The notes under the pieces are model-generated. The model was not told where the DNA came from and did not search any database. It saw only the letters and a program-made list of their open reading frames with translations. Both the position numbers and the translations under genes were made by a program. From the NCBI GenBank assembly GCA_963750895.1, contig CAVVSD010000001.1, positions 434,001 to 498,000 on the forward strand: a stretch of 64,000 bases of DNA, in the 5' to 3' direction. How positions within the stretch are numbered: the stretch's first letter is position 1; the number at the start of each line of letters is the position of its first letter. The DNA is from CAVVSD01 sp963750895 (GTDB lineage: Bacteria; Actinomycetota; Thermoleophilia; Solirubrobacterales; Solirubrobacteraceae). Positions 56,490-64,000 of this stretch are shown piece by piece.

Positions 56490-57254
56490 CTACATGCCGC
56501 TGGTCAGCTCGGCGTAGCGCTGGGCCGCCTGGACCCGGTTCGCGATGCCCAGCTGGCGGAAGATCGAGCGCAGGTGGAACTTCACCGTGTTCACCGAGAT
56601 GAACAGCTCCTCGGCGATCTCGACGTTCGACTTCCCGGCTGCGACGAGCCGGAGCACGTCGCGCTGACGGCGCGAGAGCGCGGCGAGCCGCGCGTCGGCC
56701 TCGAGCTGGCGGCCGGCAGCGCGCCAGCCGGACGGGAACACCGTGTGCCCCGCCAGGACCTGCCGCACCGCCATGACGATCGAGGCGCCGGAGTCGCTCT
56801 TCTCCATGAGCGCGTCGACGTGTGCGCCTGCCGCGAGCTCCATGGTCGTGGCGTCGACGCCGTCGACGAGCACGACGATCTTGCTCGGACGGGGTCGCTG
56901 GCGGATCGCCGCGATGGCGGACACCGCCTCGCCCGTCATCGGCGTATCGAGCACCACTGCGTCGGGCTCGACGCGACTCACCGCCTCGAGCAGGGCCGTC
57001 TCGTCCGTGAAGACGCCGGCGACCTCGAAGGCTCCCGCTGCTCTGAGCAGCCACTGCAGTGCGTCGCCGAGCAGCCGTTGCTGCCCGAAGATCAGCACCA
57101 CGGCCGCGCGCTCGGGATCGAGCGCGTCGACGGGAGGTGATTGATAGGGCGCCCTTCCGGGGCGTAGCGCGCGTGGCGCGCCGGAGAGCGACGACCCGTC
57201 TGGGCGGTCGTCTCCTTCCTGTGCGCGGCGCTCATCCATGAGACCGACTTCCAT
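56490..57254 (-). CDS. LuxR/NarL-type response regulator with atypical receiver
   Basis: A 254-residue regulator from ATG 57254 (AGAGG upstream). The receiver-like domain (about 55-170) keeps the phosphate-site Asp (DAVVLDTPM) but the acidic pair at the start of strand 1 reads LIFGQQ, so phosphorylation is doubtful. A LuxR helix-turn-helix at 190-250 is typical (LSRRQRDVLRLVAAGKSNVEIAEELFISVNTVKFHL, in parts). It lies upstream on the same strand as the broken secreted protein, and divergent from GH26. Confidence 0.88.
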   Translation of the reverse strand: MEVGLMDERRAQEGDDRPDGSSLSGAPRALRPGRAPYQSPPVDALDPERAAVVLIFGQQRLLGDALQWLLRAAGAFEVAGVFTDETALLEAVSRVEPDAVVLDTPMTGEAVSAIAAIRQRPRPSKIVVLVDGVDATTMELAAGAHVDALMEKSDSGASIVMAVRQVLAGHTVFPSGWRAAGRQLEADARLAALSRRQRDVLRLVAAGKSNVEIAEELFISVNTVKFHLRSIFRQLGIANRVQAAQRYAELTSGM

Positions 57255-57490
57255 ACGACCTCTTCCGTATCTGCTGTGCGTCCGTGACAGGAACGACCTT
57301 CCCCGCTCGTGATGGCCCGTGTCAAGAGGCCTTTGTGTCGGTTTCGGGCACAAAACCCGAACGGTTCCTCCAAAACATCGTAGACCAGATTCCGGCCTGG
57401 CCTCCGCTGCGACCTACTCTCAGGCTCGACCTGAGCTTGAGATCAGACCCATCCTCCAGGCAAACCGCGTCTCGCTAGCCTGGGTGGTGC

Positions 57491-58660
57491 ATGCACGGCG
57501 TGTCGAACAGGAGGTTCGCACCGGTCGCGCTGCTTGCAGTCGCCACCGCGATGCTCATGGGAGCATGCGGGTCGGACGGGCGAAAGGCGAGCACCGGCGG
57601 GGATGCAGCACCACCGGCCCAGCGCACGGAGGCGACCGAACGGCCGCTCGCCGGTCCGCAGTGCGGCCCCGGGCAGCGCACCGTCGTCGCCGCTCCGGCG
57701 GAGGGGATCCTGCACGGTGCGATGCCGTCGCTGCTGCACGACGACGCGCTCAGCGGCCCGCGCAGCGGCGCCCGTGTGCGCAGTTTCGAGCGCCTCGCGG
57801 ACCGCCGGCTCGCCTGGGTCTACTTCTCCGACAACTGGTTCCAGGGCATCCGCTTCCCCGCGGAGGCGGTCGAATCGGTGCGCGAGACTGGCGCACTGCC
57901 GTTCATCCGGCTCATGCCGCGATCGGAGTGGAAGGACGGGCAGGTCGACCCGAAGTATCCGTTGAGCCGGGTCGCGAAGGGCGACTTCGACGCCGATCTC
58001 CGCGCCTGGGCGAAGGCCGCGCGCGACTCGCGCGTCCCGCTGCTCGTCGACTTCGCTCCGGAGATGAACGGCAACTGGTTCCCCTGGAGCGGCGTCTTCA
58101 ACGGCGCCGAGAAGAACGGGCCGGAGACGTACAAGGCCGCCTACCGGCACGTCGTCGACCTCTTCCGCGAGCAGGGCGCCGACAACGTCGGCTTCGCGTT
58201 CCACGTCAACGTGCGGTCCGCGCCGGATGAGCCCTGGAACGACATGGCTCGGTACTACCCGGGTGACGACTACATCGACTGGATCGGTCTCTCGGCATAC
58301 GGCGGCGTGTTCCCCGGCTACGACTGGGAGCCGTTGCGGCGCGCGCTCGACGAGGCCTATCCCAAGCTCGAGGCCCTCTCGCCGACGAAGCCGATCGCGA
58401 TCCTGGAGACCGGCGTCATCGAGGAGCAGGGCAAGGACAAGGCGGCGTGGATCCGCGCGGCGTACGATGCGCTGCGCATGGACCGCTATCCCCGCCTCAA
58501 GGCCGCCATCTGGTGGCACGAGCGATGGACGAACGAGGACGATCGCGTGAGCGACGTCCGCATCGACTCCGACGCCGCCGCCACCGCCGCCTATCGCAAG
58601 GCCGTGGCGGGACCGCAGTTCGTCGCACGCCCCGAGTACGCCTGCGCGCCCAAGGCCTGA
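57491..58660 (+). CDS. Glycoside hydrolase family 26 lipoprotein (beta-mannanase-like)
   Basis: A 389-residue lipoprotein (lipobox M-G-A-C). The GH26 barrel has the acid/base Glu in VDFAPEMNGNWFPW and the nucleophile Glu in IAILETG, with IDWIGLSAYG between, as in bacterial endo-beta-mannanases and related enzymes. Both catalytic residues are present. Likely acts at the cell surface on a beta-glycan. A sugar kinase follows 2 nt later, which suggests a small sugar-use unit. Start ATG 57491. Confidence 0.9.
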   Translation: MHGVSNRRFAPVALLAVATAMLMGACGSDGRKASTGGDAAPPAQRTEATERPLAGPQCGPGQRTVVAAPAEGILHGAMPSLLHDDALSGPRSGARVRSFERLADRRLAWVYFSDNWFQGIRFPAEAVESVRETGALPFIRLMPRSEWKDGQVDPKYPLSRVAKGDFDADLRAWAKAARDSRVPLLVDFAPEMNGNWFPWSGVFNGAEKNGPETYKAAYRHVVDLFREQGADNVGFAFHVNVRSAPDEPWNDMARYYPGDDYIDWIGLSAYGGVFPGYDWEPLRRALDEAYPKLEALSPTKPIAILETGVIEEQGKDKAAWIRAAYDALRMDRYPRLKAAIWWHERWTNEDDRVSDVRIDSDAAATAAYRKAVAGPQFVARPEYACAPKA

Positions 58661-58662
58661 GC

Positions 58663-59613
58663 ATGCGCGGCGGCATCGACCTCGGCGGCACGAAGATCCA
58701 GGCTGTCGTCGTCGACGACGACAGCAAGGTGCTCGGTGAGCACCGGGAGCCCACGCCCACGGAGGGCGGGCCCGCGGACGTCTCGGAGGCGATGGCGGGC
58801 GCGCTGCGCGACGCCGCGCACGCCGCCGGCGTCGAGACCTCCGAGCTGACCGGGGTCGGGGTCGGCTCGCCGGGCGCCGTCGACGAGGACGACGGAACCG
58901 TCTCCAGTGCGCGCAACCTGCCCGGCTGGGAAGGCACCTTCGCGCTCGGCAAGGACCTCGGCGGGCGGATCGGCGCACCCGTGAAGCTCGGCAACGACGT
59001 CCAGGTCGCGACCGACGCGGAGTTCCAGCTCGGCGCCGCTCGCGAGTTCGACTCCGTCCTCGGCGTCTTCTGGGGCACCGGCGTCGGCGGCGGCCTCGTG
59101 CTCGACGGCAAGCCCTGGCTCGGGCGCGGGTCGGCGGGCGAGATCGGCCATGTCGTCGTGCGCCGCGACGGCGCCCGTTGCCCCTGCGGTCGCCGCGGCT
59201 GCATGGAGGCCTATGCGGGGCGCGCCGCGATGGAGGCCCGCGCGCGGCGCCTGCACCACGACGGCGAGCACACGGCGCTGTTCGACATCATGGAGAAGCG
59301 CGGTCGCGACCGCCTGACCAGCGGCGTCTGGGCCCGCGCGCTGCGCGCCGAGGACGCGATGGCGGTGAAGCTCATGGCTCGCGCGGTCGCCGCGCTCGGC
59401 GCGGGCGTCGCCTCCGCGCAGAACCTGCTCGACGTCGAGGCCGTGATCATCGGCGGCGGGCTGGGCATCCGGCTCGGCGACCCGTACGTCGCGCGGATCG
59501 CCGCGGCGATGCAGCCGCATCTCTTCCTCGACGGCAAGCCGCCGATCGTGCGCCTCGCGGCCCTCGGCGACCTGGGCGGCGCCGTCGGCGCCGCGCTGCT
59601 CGTCGCGGGCTAG
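58663..59613 (+). CDS. ROK family sugar kinase
   Basis: A 316-residue ROK protein without DNA-binding domain, so an enzyme. The ATP-phosphate loop is GIDLGGTKI, the catalytic Asp is in LGNDVQVA, and the zinc motif is CPCGRRGCMEAY. Substrate is probably glucose or a related hexose such as mannose, given the GH26 neighbour. Its TAG stop is shared through CTAG with the converging ferredoxin gene. Confidence 0.92.
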   Translation: MRGGIDLGGTKIQAVVVDDDSKVLGEHREPTPTEGGPADVSEAMAGALRDAAHAAGVETSELTGVGVGSPGAVDEDDGTVSSARNLPGWEGTFALGKDLGGRIGAPVKLGNDVQVATDAEFQLGAAREFDSVLGVFWGTGVGGGLVLDGKPWLGRGSAGEIGHVVVRRDGARCPCGRRGCMEAYAGRAAMEARARRLHHDGEHTALFDIMEKRGRDRLTSGVWARALRAEDAMAVKLMARAVAALGAGVASAQNLLDVEAVIIGGGLGIRLGDPYVARIAAAMQPHLFLDGKPPIVRLAALGDLGGAVGAALLVAG

Positions 59614-59933
59614 AGCTGGGTCTCGGGGAGCCGGACGACGAGCCCGTCGAGCTCGTCGCTCAGCTCGATCTGACAGCTCAGGCGGCTGGTGGGCAGGCGC
59701 TCGGACGCCGCCGCCTCCAGCATCTCGTCCTCGTCGGCCGACATCTCCGGCAGCCGGTCGGCGAACGCGTCGTCGACGTAGACGTGGCAGGTCGCGCACA
59801 TGAGCGACCCGCCGCACTCCGCGACGATCCCGTCGATGTCGGCGTTGACCGCCGCCATCATCACGCTCGTCCCGGCGTCCGCGTCGACCTCGAGCTCGGT
59901 CCCGTCGGGATCGACGTAGGTGACCTTCGGCAT
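59610..59933 (-). CDS. [2Fe-2S] ferredoxin, putidaredoxin type
   Basis: A 107-residue electron carrier with the cluster ligands C-G-G-S-L-M-C-A-T-C (C-x5-C-x2-C) and a fourth Cys in RLSCQI. The YVDPDGTELEVDADAGTSVM start and HVYVDDAFADRLPEMS segment match adrenodoxin/putidaredoxin-type proteins serving class I P450s. It overlaps the P450 gene by ATGA and surely supplies it with electrons; no reductase gene is adjacent. Confidence 0.93.
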   Translation of the reverse strand: MPKVTYVDPDGTELEVDADAGTSVMMAAVNADIDGIVAECGGSLMCATCHVYVDDAFADRLPEMSADEDEMLEAAASERLPTSRLSCQIELSDELDGLVVRLPETQL

Positions 59934-61135
59934 CAGCCCGCCACGTGCAGCCGCAGGGGCAGGTGCTCGTGGCCGTGGGCGGCCATGTTCACGGCCGCCT
60001 CCGGCTCGCCGGCCAGCTCGATCCGCTCCACCCGCCGCGCGAGGGCCGCGAAGAGGGTCTCGCCCTCCATGCGCGCCAGCGCCTGCCCGACGCACGCGTG
60101 GATGCCGAAGCCGAGCCCGATGTGGCCGGTCACCTTGCGCGTGAGGTCGTAGCGGTCCGGGTCCTCCCAGCGGCGCGGGTCGCGCCCGGCGGCGAGCCAC
60201 AGGAGGAGCAGCCGCGCGCCGGCCGGCAGCTCGACGCCGTCGAACTCGACCGCGCGCGTCGTGATGCGACCGCCGTAGCGCGCCGGGCAGTCGTAGCGCA
60301 GCATCTCCTCGAACGCCGCCCGCGAGCGCGAGGGATCGACCCGCAGCAGGTCCCACTGGTCGGGGAACCGCGCGAACGCCTGCAGGAGGTTGCCGATCCC
60401 GAAGATGGTCGTGTCCGACCCCGCGGAGAAGAGCGTCTTGACGAGCAGCTCCGCCTCGTCCCACCCGATCTCGCCGCTCTCGGCCGCGGCGTAGATCGTC
60501 GCGCCCATGCCGCCGGGGCGCATGACCTCGGGCTTGCAGTTCACCTCGACCCACTCGAGCGCCTCGGCGCCCTTGCGCAGGCCCTCGCGGAAGATCTCGT
60601 TGGGCGGGCCGAACGTGTTGAACGCGGCGTCGCCGAACCGCACGAGGTGCTCGCGCCCCTCCTCCGGCAGCCCGATCGCGTCCGGGAACACCCGGAGCAC
60701 GAACGGCGATGCGATGTCGTGCCGGCCGTCGAGCTCGACCACGGACCCGGATGCGCCGGCCAGGAGCCGGTCGACGTGGGCGTCGGCCTCGCGGACGAAG
60801 TCCTCGCGCATCCGCTTGATGACCGCGGGCGAGATCGCGCGCTGGATGACCGCGCGCACGCGGGGATGCTCCGGCGGGTCGTCGGTGAGGAGGATCTCCG
60901 GCCGGATCGAGTTGGGGTCGTGGAACGGGCGCGACGTCGACGAGAAGGTCTCCCAGTCGCGCGCGGCCTCGTAGACGTGCTCGTGACGCCCGGTCACCCA
61001 GATGTCGTACTCCGGGAGGTACACGGCGGGCGCCTGCTCGCGCAGGTGCGCGTCGTAGGTCTGCGGGTCGCAGACGGCCTCCACGGCGAACATGTCGAGG
61101 TCGGAGACGTGCGGTGCGGTCGCGGGTGCTGACAT
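59933..61135 (-). CDS. Cytochrome P450
   Basis: A 400-residue soluble bacterial P450. I-helix AGSDTT (238-243), ExxR (Glu277-Arg280), and the haem Cys348 in GFGIHACVG; the usual FGxGxHxCxG has Ile in place of the second Gly. All key residues are present. Substrate is not evident, but the layout with a ferredoxin and a divergent GntR regulator, next to extradiol dioxygenase genes, suggests oxidation of an aromatic compound such as an alkoxybenzoate. Confidence 0.93.
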   Translation of the reverse strand: MSAPATAPHVSDLDMFAVEAVCDPQTYDAHLREQAPAVYLPEYDIWVTGRHEHVYEAARDWETFSSTSRPFHDPNSIRPEILLTDDPPEHPRVRAVIQRAISPAVIKRMREDFVREADAHVDRLLAGASGSVVELDGRHDIASPFVLRVFPDAIGLPEEGREHLVRFGDAAFNTFGPPNEIFREGLRKGAEALEWVEVNCKPEVMRPGGMGATIYAAAESGEIGWDEAELLVKTLFSAGSDTTIFGIGNLLQAFARFPDQWDLLRVDPSRSRAAFEEMLRYDCPARYGGRITTRAVEFDGVELPAGARLLLLWLAAGRDPRRWEDPDRYDLTRKVTGHIGLGFGIHACVGQALARMEGETLFAALARRVERIELAGEPEAAVNMAAHGHEHLPLRLHVAG

Positions 61136-61161
61136 CGTCGGACAGTCATATCACCTCGCAT

Positions 61162-61171
61162 GTGGATCCAC
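61162..61171. promoter_or_regulatory. GTGGATCCAC palindrome in the P450/GntR divergent gap
   Basis: A perfect 10-bp palindrome in the 73-bp gap between the divergent P450 and GntR genes, about 38 nt before the GntR start. GntR/FCD repressors bind short palindromes in such gaps; this is the best candidate here. Confidence 0.4.
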
Positions 61172-61208
61172 TCGACCGATCCGACGCAAGAGCTAGCCTT
61201 GCTCCGCG

Positions 61209-61946
61209 ATGCCCGCCGCACGCAATCGGGTGGTCTCCCGGGACGGCCAGAACGTCGCGAACATCCACGCGCGCATGCGCGAGGCGATCCTGAGCGGCGA
61301 CATGGCCGCGGGGGAGGTCACGACCCAGGTCGCGCTCGGTGAGTCGCTCGGCGCGGGGCGCACGCCGATCCGCGAGGCGCTGCGGCTCCTGCAGCGCGAG
61401 GGCCTCGTCATCGCCGAGCCCAACCGGCGGGTGCGGGTCGCCGATCTGTCGGCCGACGACGCCGAGTCGCTGTACGTCAGCCGCATCGCGCTCGAGGTCG
61501 TCGCGCTGCGCATCACCGTCCCCGCCCTCCAGTCGCCGGACTTCGCGGAGCTCGAGGGCCTCATGGCCCAGATGGAGCACTACATGGGCGAGCGCGACTG
61601 GCGCGGGCTGCGCGCCCCGCACCGCGCGTTCCACACGAAGCTCGCCTCGGCGGCGGGCGAGCGCGTCGTCGAGCTCGTCGCGCAGGGCTTCGACCACGCC
61701 GAGCGCTACCGCCTCGCCCAGAGCACCCTGAACGCCCGCGAGTGGGACCTGCGCGCCGAGGAGCACCGAGGCCTCGTGGAGGCGGCGAAGGCGGGCGACG
61801 CCGACCTCGCCGCCCGTCGCCTCGCCGAGCACTACGGCCACACGGCGCAGCTCATCCTCGCCGCGTTGGACTCGGGCAACGACCTGCACCGCCTGCGCAC
61901 GACGCTGGCGTCGGTCGCGCCCGGGTCGGAGTCCGTCCTGAGCTAG
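61209..61946 (+). CDS. GntR family transcriptional regulator, FCD subfamily
   Basis: A 245-residue regulator. Winged helix at about 15-80 (ARMREAILSGDMAAGEVTTQ, then LGAGRTPIREALRLLQREGLV). The FCD domain (about 90-225) has metal-ligand residues in APHRAFHTKLA and EEHRGLVEA. It stands between the P450-ferredoxin pair and the flavin monooxygenase-dioxygenase pair, so it may control both. Shares CTAG with the converging monooxygenase gene. Confidence 0.9.
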   Translation: MPAARNRVVSRDGQNVANIHARMREAILSGDMAAGEVTTQVALGESLGAGRTPIREALRLLQREGLVIAEPNRRVRVADLSADDAESLYVSRIALEVVALRITVPALQSPDFAELEGLMAQMEHYMGERDWRGLRAPHRAFHTKLASAAGERVVELVAQGFDHAERYRLAQSTLNAREWDLRAEEHRGLVEAAKAGDADLAARRLAEHYGHTAQLILAALDSGNDLHRLRTTLASVAPGSESVLS

Positions 61947-63094
61947 GCCGGCTGGGCGAGGACGCCCTCGATCCCGGCCATGTTCTCCGGGAGATGCTCC
62001 CGCATCCCCTCCAGCGCGAACGGCAGCGTCTCCGCCGTGATCGACATCTCCTGCTCGAGGATCCCGTGCGACGCGTCCTGCACGAGCTTCGCGCGCGGGA
62101 AGCGCCGCTCGCCGTAGCGCTGCAGCGCCGCCTCGACGTCGTCGGCGCCGTCGAGCTCGTCCGCGAGCACGACGCCGTCCTCCAGCGCCATCGCAGCGCC
62201 CTGGGTGAGGTGCGGGGCGCAGGCGTGGACCGCGTCGCCGCCCACGACGATGCGACCGGAGAACCACGGCAGCGGCAGCATGACCTCGTGGAGCGGGCTG
62301 TAGACGACGTCGTCGCCCGGCTTGAGCCCGTCGCGGATGTCCCCGACGATGCCGCCGAACGGCTCGAGCCGCCCCCGCAGCGCCTCGACCGCCTCGTCGC
62401 CCTCGACGCGCACGGCCTTGGGCTCGGGCGTGACGTTGAAGAGGTACATCGAGTCGTCCGACAGCGGGATGTAGCCCGCCTTCACGCCGACCGACTGGTA
62501 GATCGCGCCGCGCGTGACCTCGGGCGGGCGAGGGATCGTGACGCGCCAGATGACGTAGCCCGTGTACGTCGAGCGCGCCCCCTCGCCGAAGAGCCGCTCG
62601 CGCGTGGGGGAGCGGATGCCGTCGAAGCCGGCGACGAGGTCGTAGGTGCCCTCGCGCCCGTCGCTCAGCTCGACCTCGGCGACGTCGCCGTCGTTGCGCA
62701 GCTCGGTGAACGTCGTCCCGTAGGAGATCCGCACCCCCGCGCGGTCGGCGGCGCCGAGCAGGATCTCGTGGAGCTGCCGGCGCGCGAGGCCGTTGTTGTG
62801 CGGGATGCGCTCGTCGCCCAGGATCGTGTCGACGCCGACGACGAGGTTCCCGTCGGCGTCGTGGAAGTCCCAGCCGTCGAACTGGTAGCCGACGGCCAGC
62901 ACCTCGTCGAGCACGCCGATCGCGTCGAGCGCACGCAGCGAGTTGCCCGGCTGGTTGATGCCGACGCCGTAGACCTCGGCGTCCGGCTTGAGCTCGACGA
63001 TCTCGACGTCGATGCCGCGCTGCGCGAGCGCCGTCGCGGCGCCCAGCCCACCGATCCCGCCGCCGATGACGAGTGCTCTCTCGACCGCCGCCAT
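61943..63094 (-). CDS. FAD-dependent aromatic ring monooxygenase
   Basis: A 383-residue class A flavin hydroxylase. FAD motifs: VIGGGIGGLGAATAL at the start, the DG motif in VAGFDGIRSPTR, and IVVGGDAVHACAPHLTQGAAMALEDGVVLADEL (in parts). It belongs to the 3-hydroxybenzoate/salicylate hydroxylase group in general form. ATGA coupling with the upstream dioxygenase gene implies successive steps: hydroxylation, then ring cleavage. Confidence 0.9.
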   Translation of the reverse strand: MAAVERALVIGGGIGGLGAATALAQRGIDVEIVELKPDAEVYGVGINQPGNSLRALDAIGVLDEVLAVGYQFDGWDFHDADGNLVVGVDTILGDERIPHNNGLARRQLHEILLGAADRAGVRISYGTTFTELRNDGDVAEVELSDGREGTYDLVAGFDGIRSPTRERLFGEGARSTYTGYVIWRVTIPRPPEVTRGAIYQSVGVKAGYIPLSDDSMYLFNVTPEPKAVRVEGDEAVEALRGRLEPFGGIVGDIRDGLKPGDDVVYSPLHEVMLPLPWFSGRIVVGGDAVHACAPHLTQGAAMALEDGVVLADELDGADDVEAALQRYGERRFPRAKLVQDASHGILEQEMSITAETLPFALEGMREHLPENMAGIEGVLAQPA

Positions 63095-64000
63095 CAGTGG
63101 ACGCTCGACGCGGCCCAGGGGTTCAGGTCGCCGCGGTCCGTCTCCAGCGGCGGCGCGGCCTCGAGCATGGACTCGGGCATCGCGACGTTGCGGTAGAAGA
63201 CGTTCGAGCCCTGCGACGGCGTCCAGCGCAGGGTCTCCCAGTCGGGCATGTAGAGGCGGTAGCCGCCCGTGTTGACCTCGATGCGCACGCCGCCGGGCTC
63301 GCGCGCGTAGAGGTAGTCCTGCTCGCCCATCCCGTGGCGGCCGGGACCGAACTCGATCGGGATGCCCGAGCCGAGGAGGATGTCCGCCGCGCGCAGGAGC
63401 TCGTCGCGCGAGTCGACCCAGTAGGAGACGTGGTGCAGCCGCCCGGGGACGCCGGCCTGCTCGATGATGAGCCCGAGGTCGTGGGACTTCTCGCAGTTCG
63501 TGACCATCGCGAACACCGGGACCTCGGCGTCGTCGAGGACCGTGTACTCCGTGAACCGGTAGCCGAGGACGTCGCGGTACCAGCCGGCGTCGTCCAGCGG
63601 GTTCGTCGTCATGACCGTCACGTGGTCGATCTGGCGCGGGGCGATCCCGCGCGGGACGTACGCCTGCGGGCGGTTCGGATAGGACGAGGCCATCTCCGGC
63701 GGCGCCTGCCAGCGCTCGACCTCGTAGAAGAGCTCGTGGACCTGGCCACCGGGGCCGCGGTACTGGTACGCGGGGCCGTGGCCGACGGAGTCGTCCTTCC
63801 AGCCGATCCCGGCGCCGGCCTCCTCCACCTGCGCGATGGCGCGCTCGAGGTGCTGCGGGCTGAGCATGCGCCAGCCGATGTGGACGAGGCCGGGCTCGTC
63901 GGACTCGGTCAGCTTGAGGCTGTGGTGATCCCACTCGCCCCAGGCGCGTAGATAGACGGACCCGCCCTCGCGGCCGGATTCCTCCAGGCCGAGGACGTCG
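63094..64000 (-). CDS. Catechol 2,3-dioxygenase family (extradiol, VOC) protein, N-terminus outside window
   Basis: At least 301 residues; the frame is open at the window edge. The C-terminal VOC repeat has the iron ligands His (IDHVTVM), His (RLHHVSYWV) and Glu (GGVRIEVNTGGY), in the order of metapyrocatechase. The N-terminal domain begins before base 64000, with GWRMLSPQHLERA as part of it. It cleaves a catechol next to the hydroxyl pair, giving a yellow semialdehyde product. Operon with the following flavin monooxygenase. Confidence 0.9.
   Translation of the reverse strand, partial: DVLGLEESGREGGSVYLRAWGEWDHHSLKLTESDEPGLVHIGWRMLSPQHLERAIAQVEEAGAGIGWKDDSVGHGPAYQYRGPGGQVHELFYEVERWQAPPEMASSYPNRPQAYVPRGIAPRQIDHVTVMTTNPLDDAGWYRDVLGYRFTEYTVLDDAEVPVFAMVTNCEKSHDLGLIIEQAGVPGRLHHVSYWVDSRDELLRAADILLGSGIPIEFGPGRHGMGEQDYLYAREPGGVRIEVNTGGYRLYMPDWETLRWTPSQGSNVFYRNVAMPESMLEAAPPLETDRGDLNPWAASSVH

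Noticed and set aside
57359..57367. GAACGGTTC as a second SOS box before the GH26 gene
   Set aside because: The half-sites are too close; LexA needs four bases between GAAC and GTTC.
1..64000. CRISPR arrays, insertion sequences, tRNA or rRNA genes
   Set aside because: No regularly spaced repeats, no transposase motifs, and no cloverleaf or rRNA-like segments were seen in either strand.

Overview
The window is very GC-rich, with strong G/C third-position bias, many GTG starts, and ATGA or GTGA start/stop overlaps inside operons. Enzyme families and lipoprotein styles point to a soil actinobacterium, most likely of the Solirubrobacterales (Thermoleophilia) type. That placement is an inference from gene content and a LexA box of the actinobacterial/Bacillus form; there is no rRNA or tRNA here to settle it.

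Layout. 1-8.5 kb: housekeeping and secreted odds and ends (beta-propeller proteins, M23 peptidase homologue, methyltransferase, SBP56/methanethiol oxidase, TfoX-GTPase pair). 8.6-13 kb: EthD protein, double-PAS histidine kinase, cyclase and MetE-like pair. 13-18.5 kb: an acetyltransferase-flavin monooxygenase-RsbQ-RsbP operon (energy-stress type phosphatase), an SOS-controlled Y-family polymerase and PPK2. 18.5-27 kb: amidase, transglutaminase-like protein, nitroreductase, GntR, then a VAO-type flavoenzyme with an SDR, a TetR regulator with its operator, and an FAD monooxygenase.

28-34.3 kb is the most interesting segment. A cobalamin riboswitch precedes five tightly packed genes: two exported proteins with transcobalamin-like (DUF4430) domains, an ECF T component, a fused double ECF ATPase, and an ECF S component fused to six prenyltransferase/squalene-oxidase-like repeats. 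Together these are the two halves of an animal transcobalamin (alpha6/alpha6 toroid and beta domain) wired to a bacterial ECF importer.

34.3-38.3 kb: two near-duplicate amide/amino-acid binding lipoproteins behind a shared promoter motif, then a formamidase. 38.9-43 kb (minus strand): a form II CoxL-like molybdenum hydroxylase, a dehydrogenase, RpiA and a thiamine-binding protein. 43.4-46.6 kb: ccmE (Cys variant), ccmF, a CcmI-like protein and secG. 46.7-49.9 kb: SnoaL-like protein, TldE and TldD. 50-57.3 kb: LysR, SnoaL-like protein, then a run of exported proteins, two of them broken by several single-base frameshifts, and a LuxR-type regulator. 57.5-59.6 kb: GH26 lipoprotein and ROK kinase. 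59.6-64 kb: ferredoxin-P450 and flavin monooxygenase-extradiol dioxygenase gene sets around a GntR regulator, an aromatic-catabolism locus cut by the window edge.

At least nine genes or gene remnants need single-base indels corrected to read through. Most are +1 insertions, and they cluster at 46.7-56 kb, so either real decay or local consensus errors must be considered when using this sequence.
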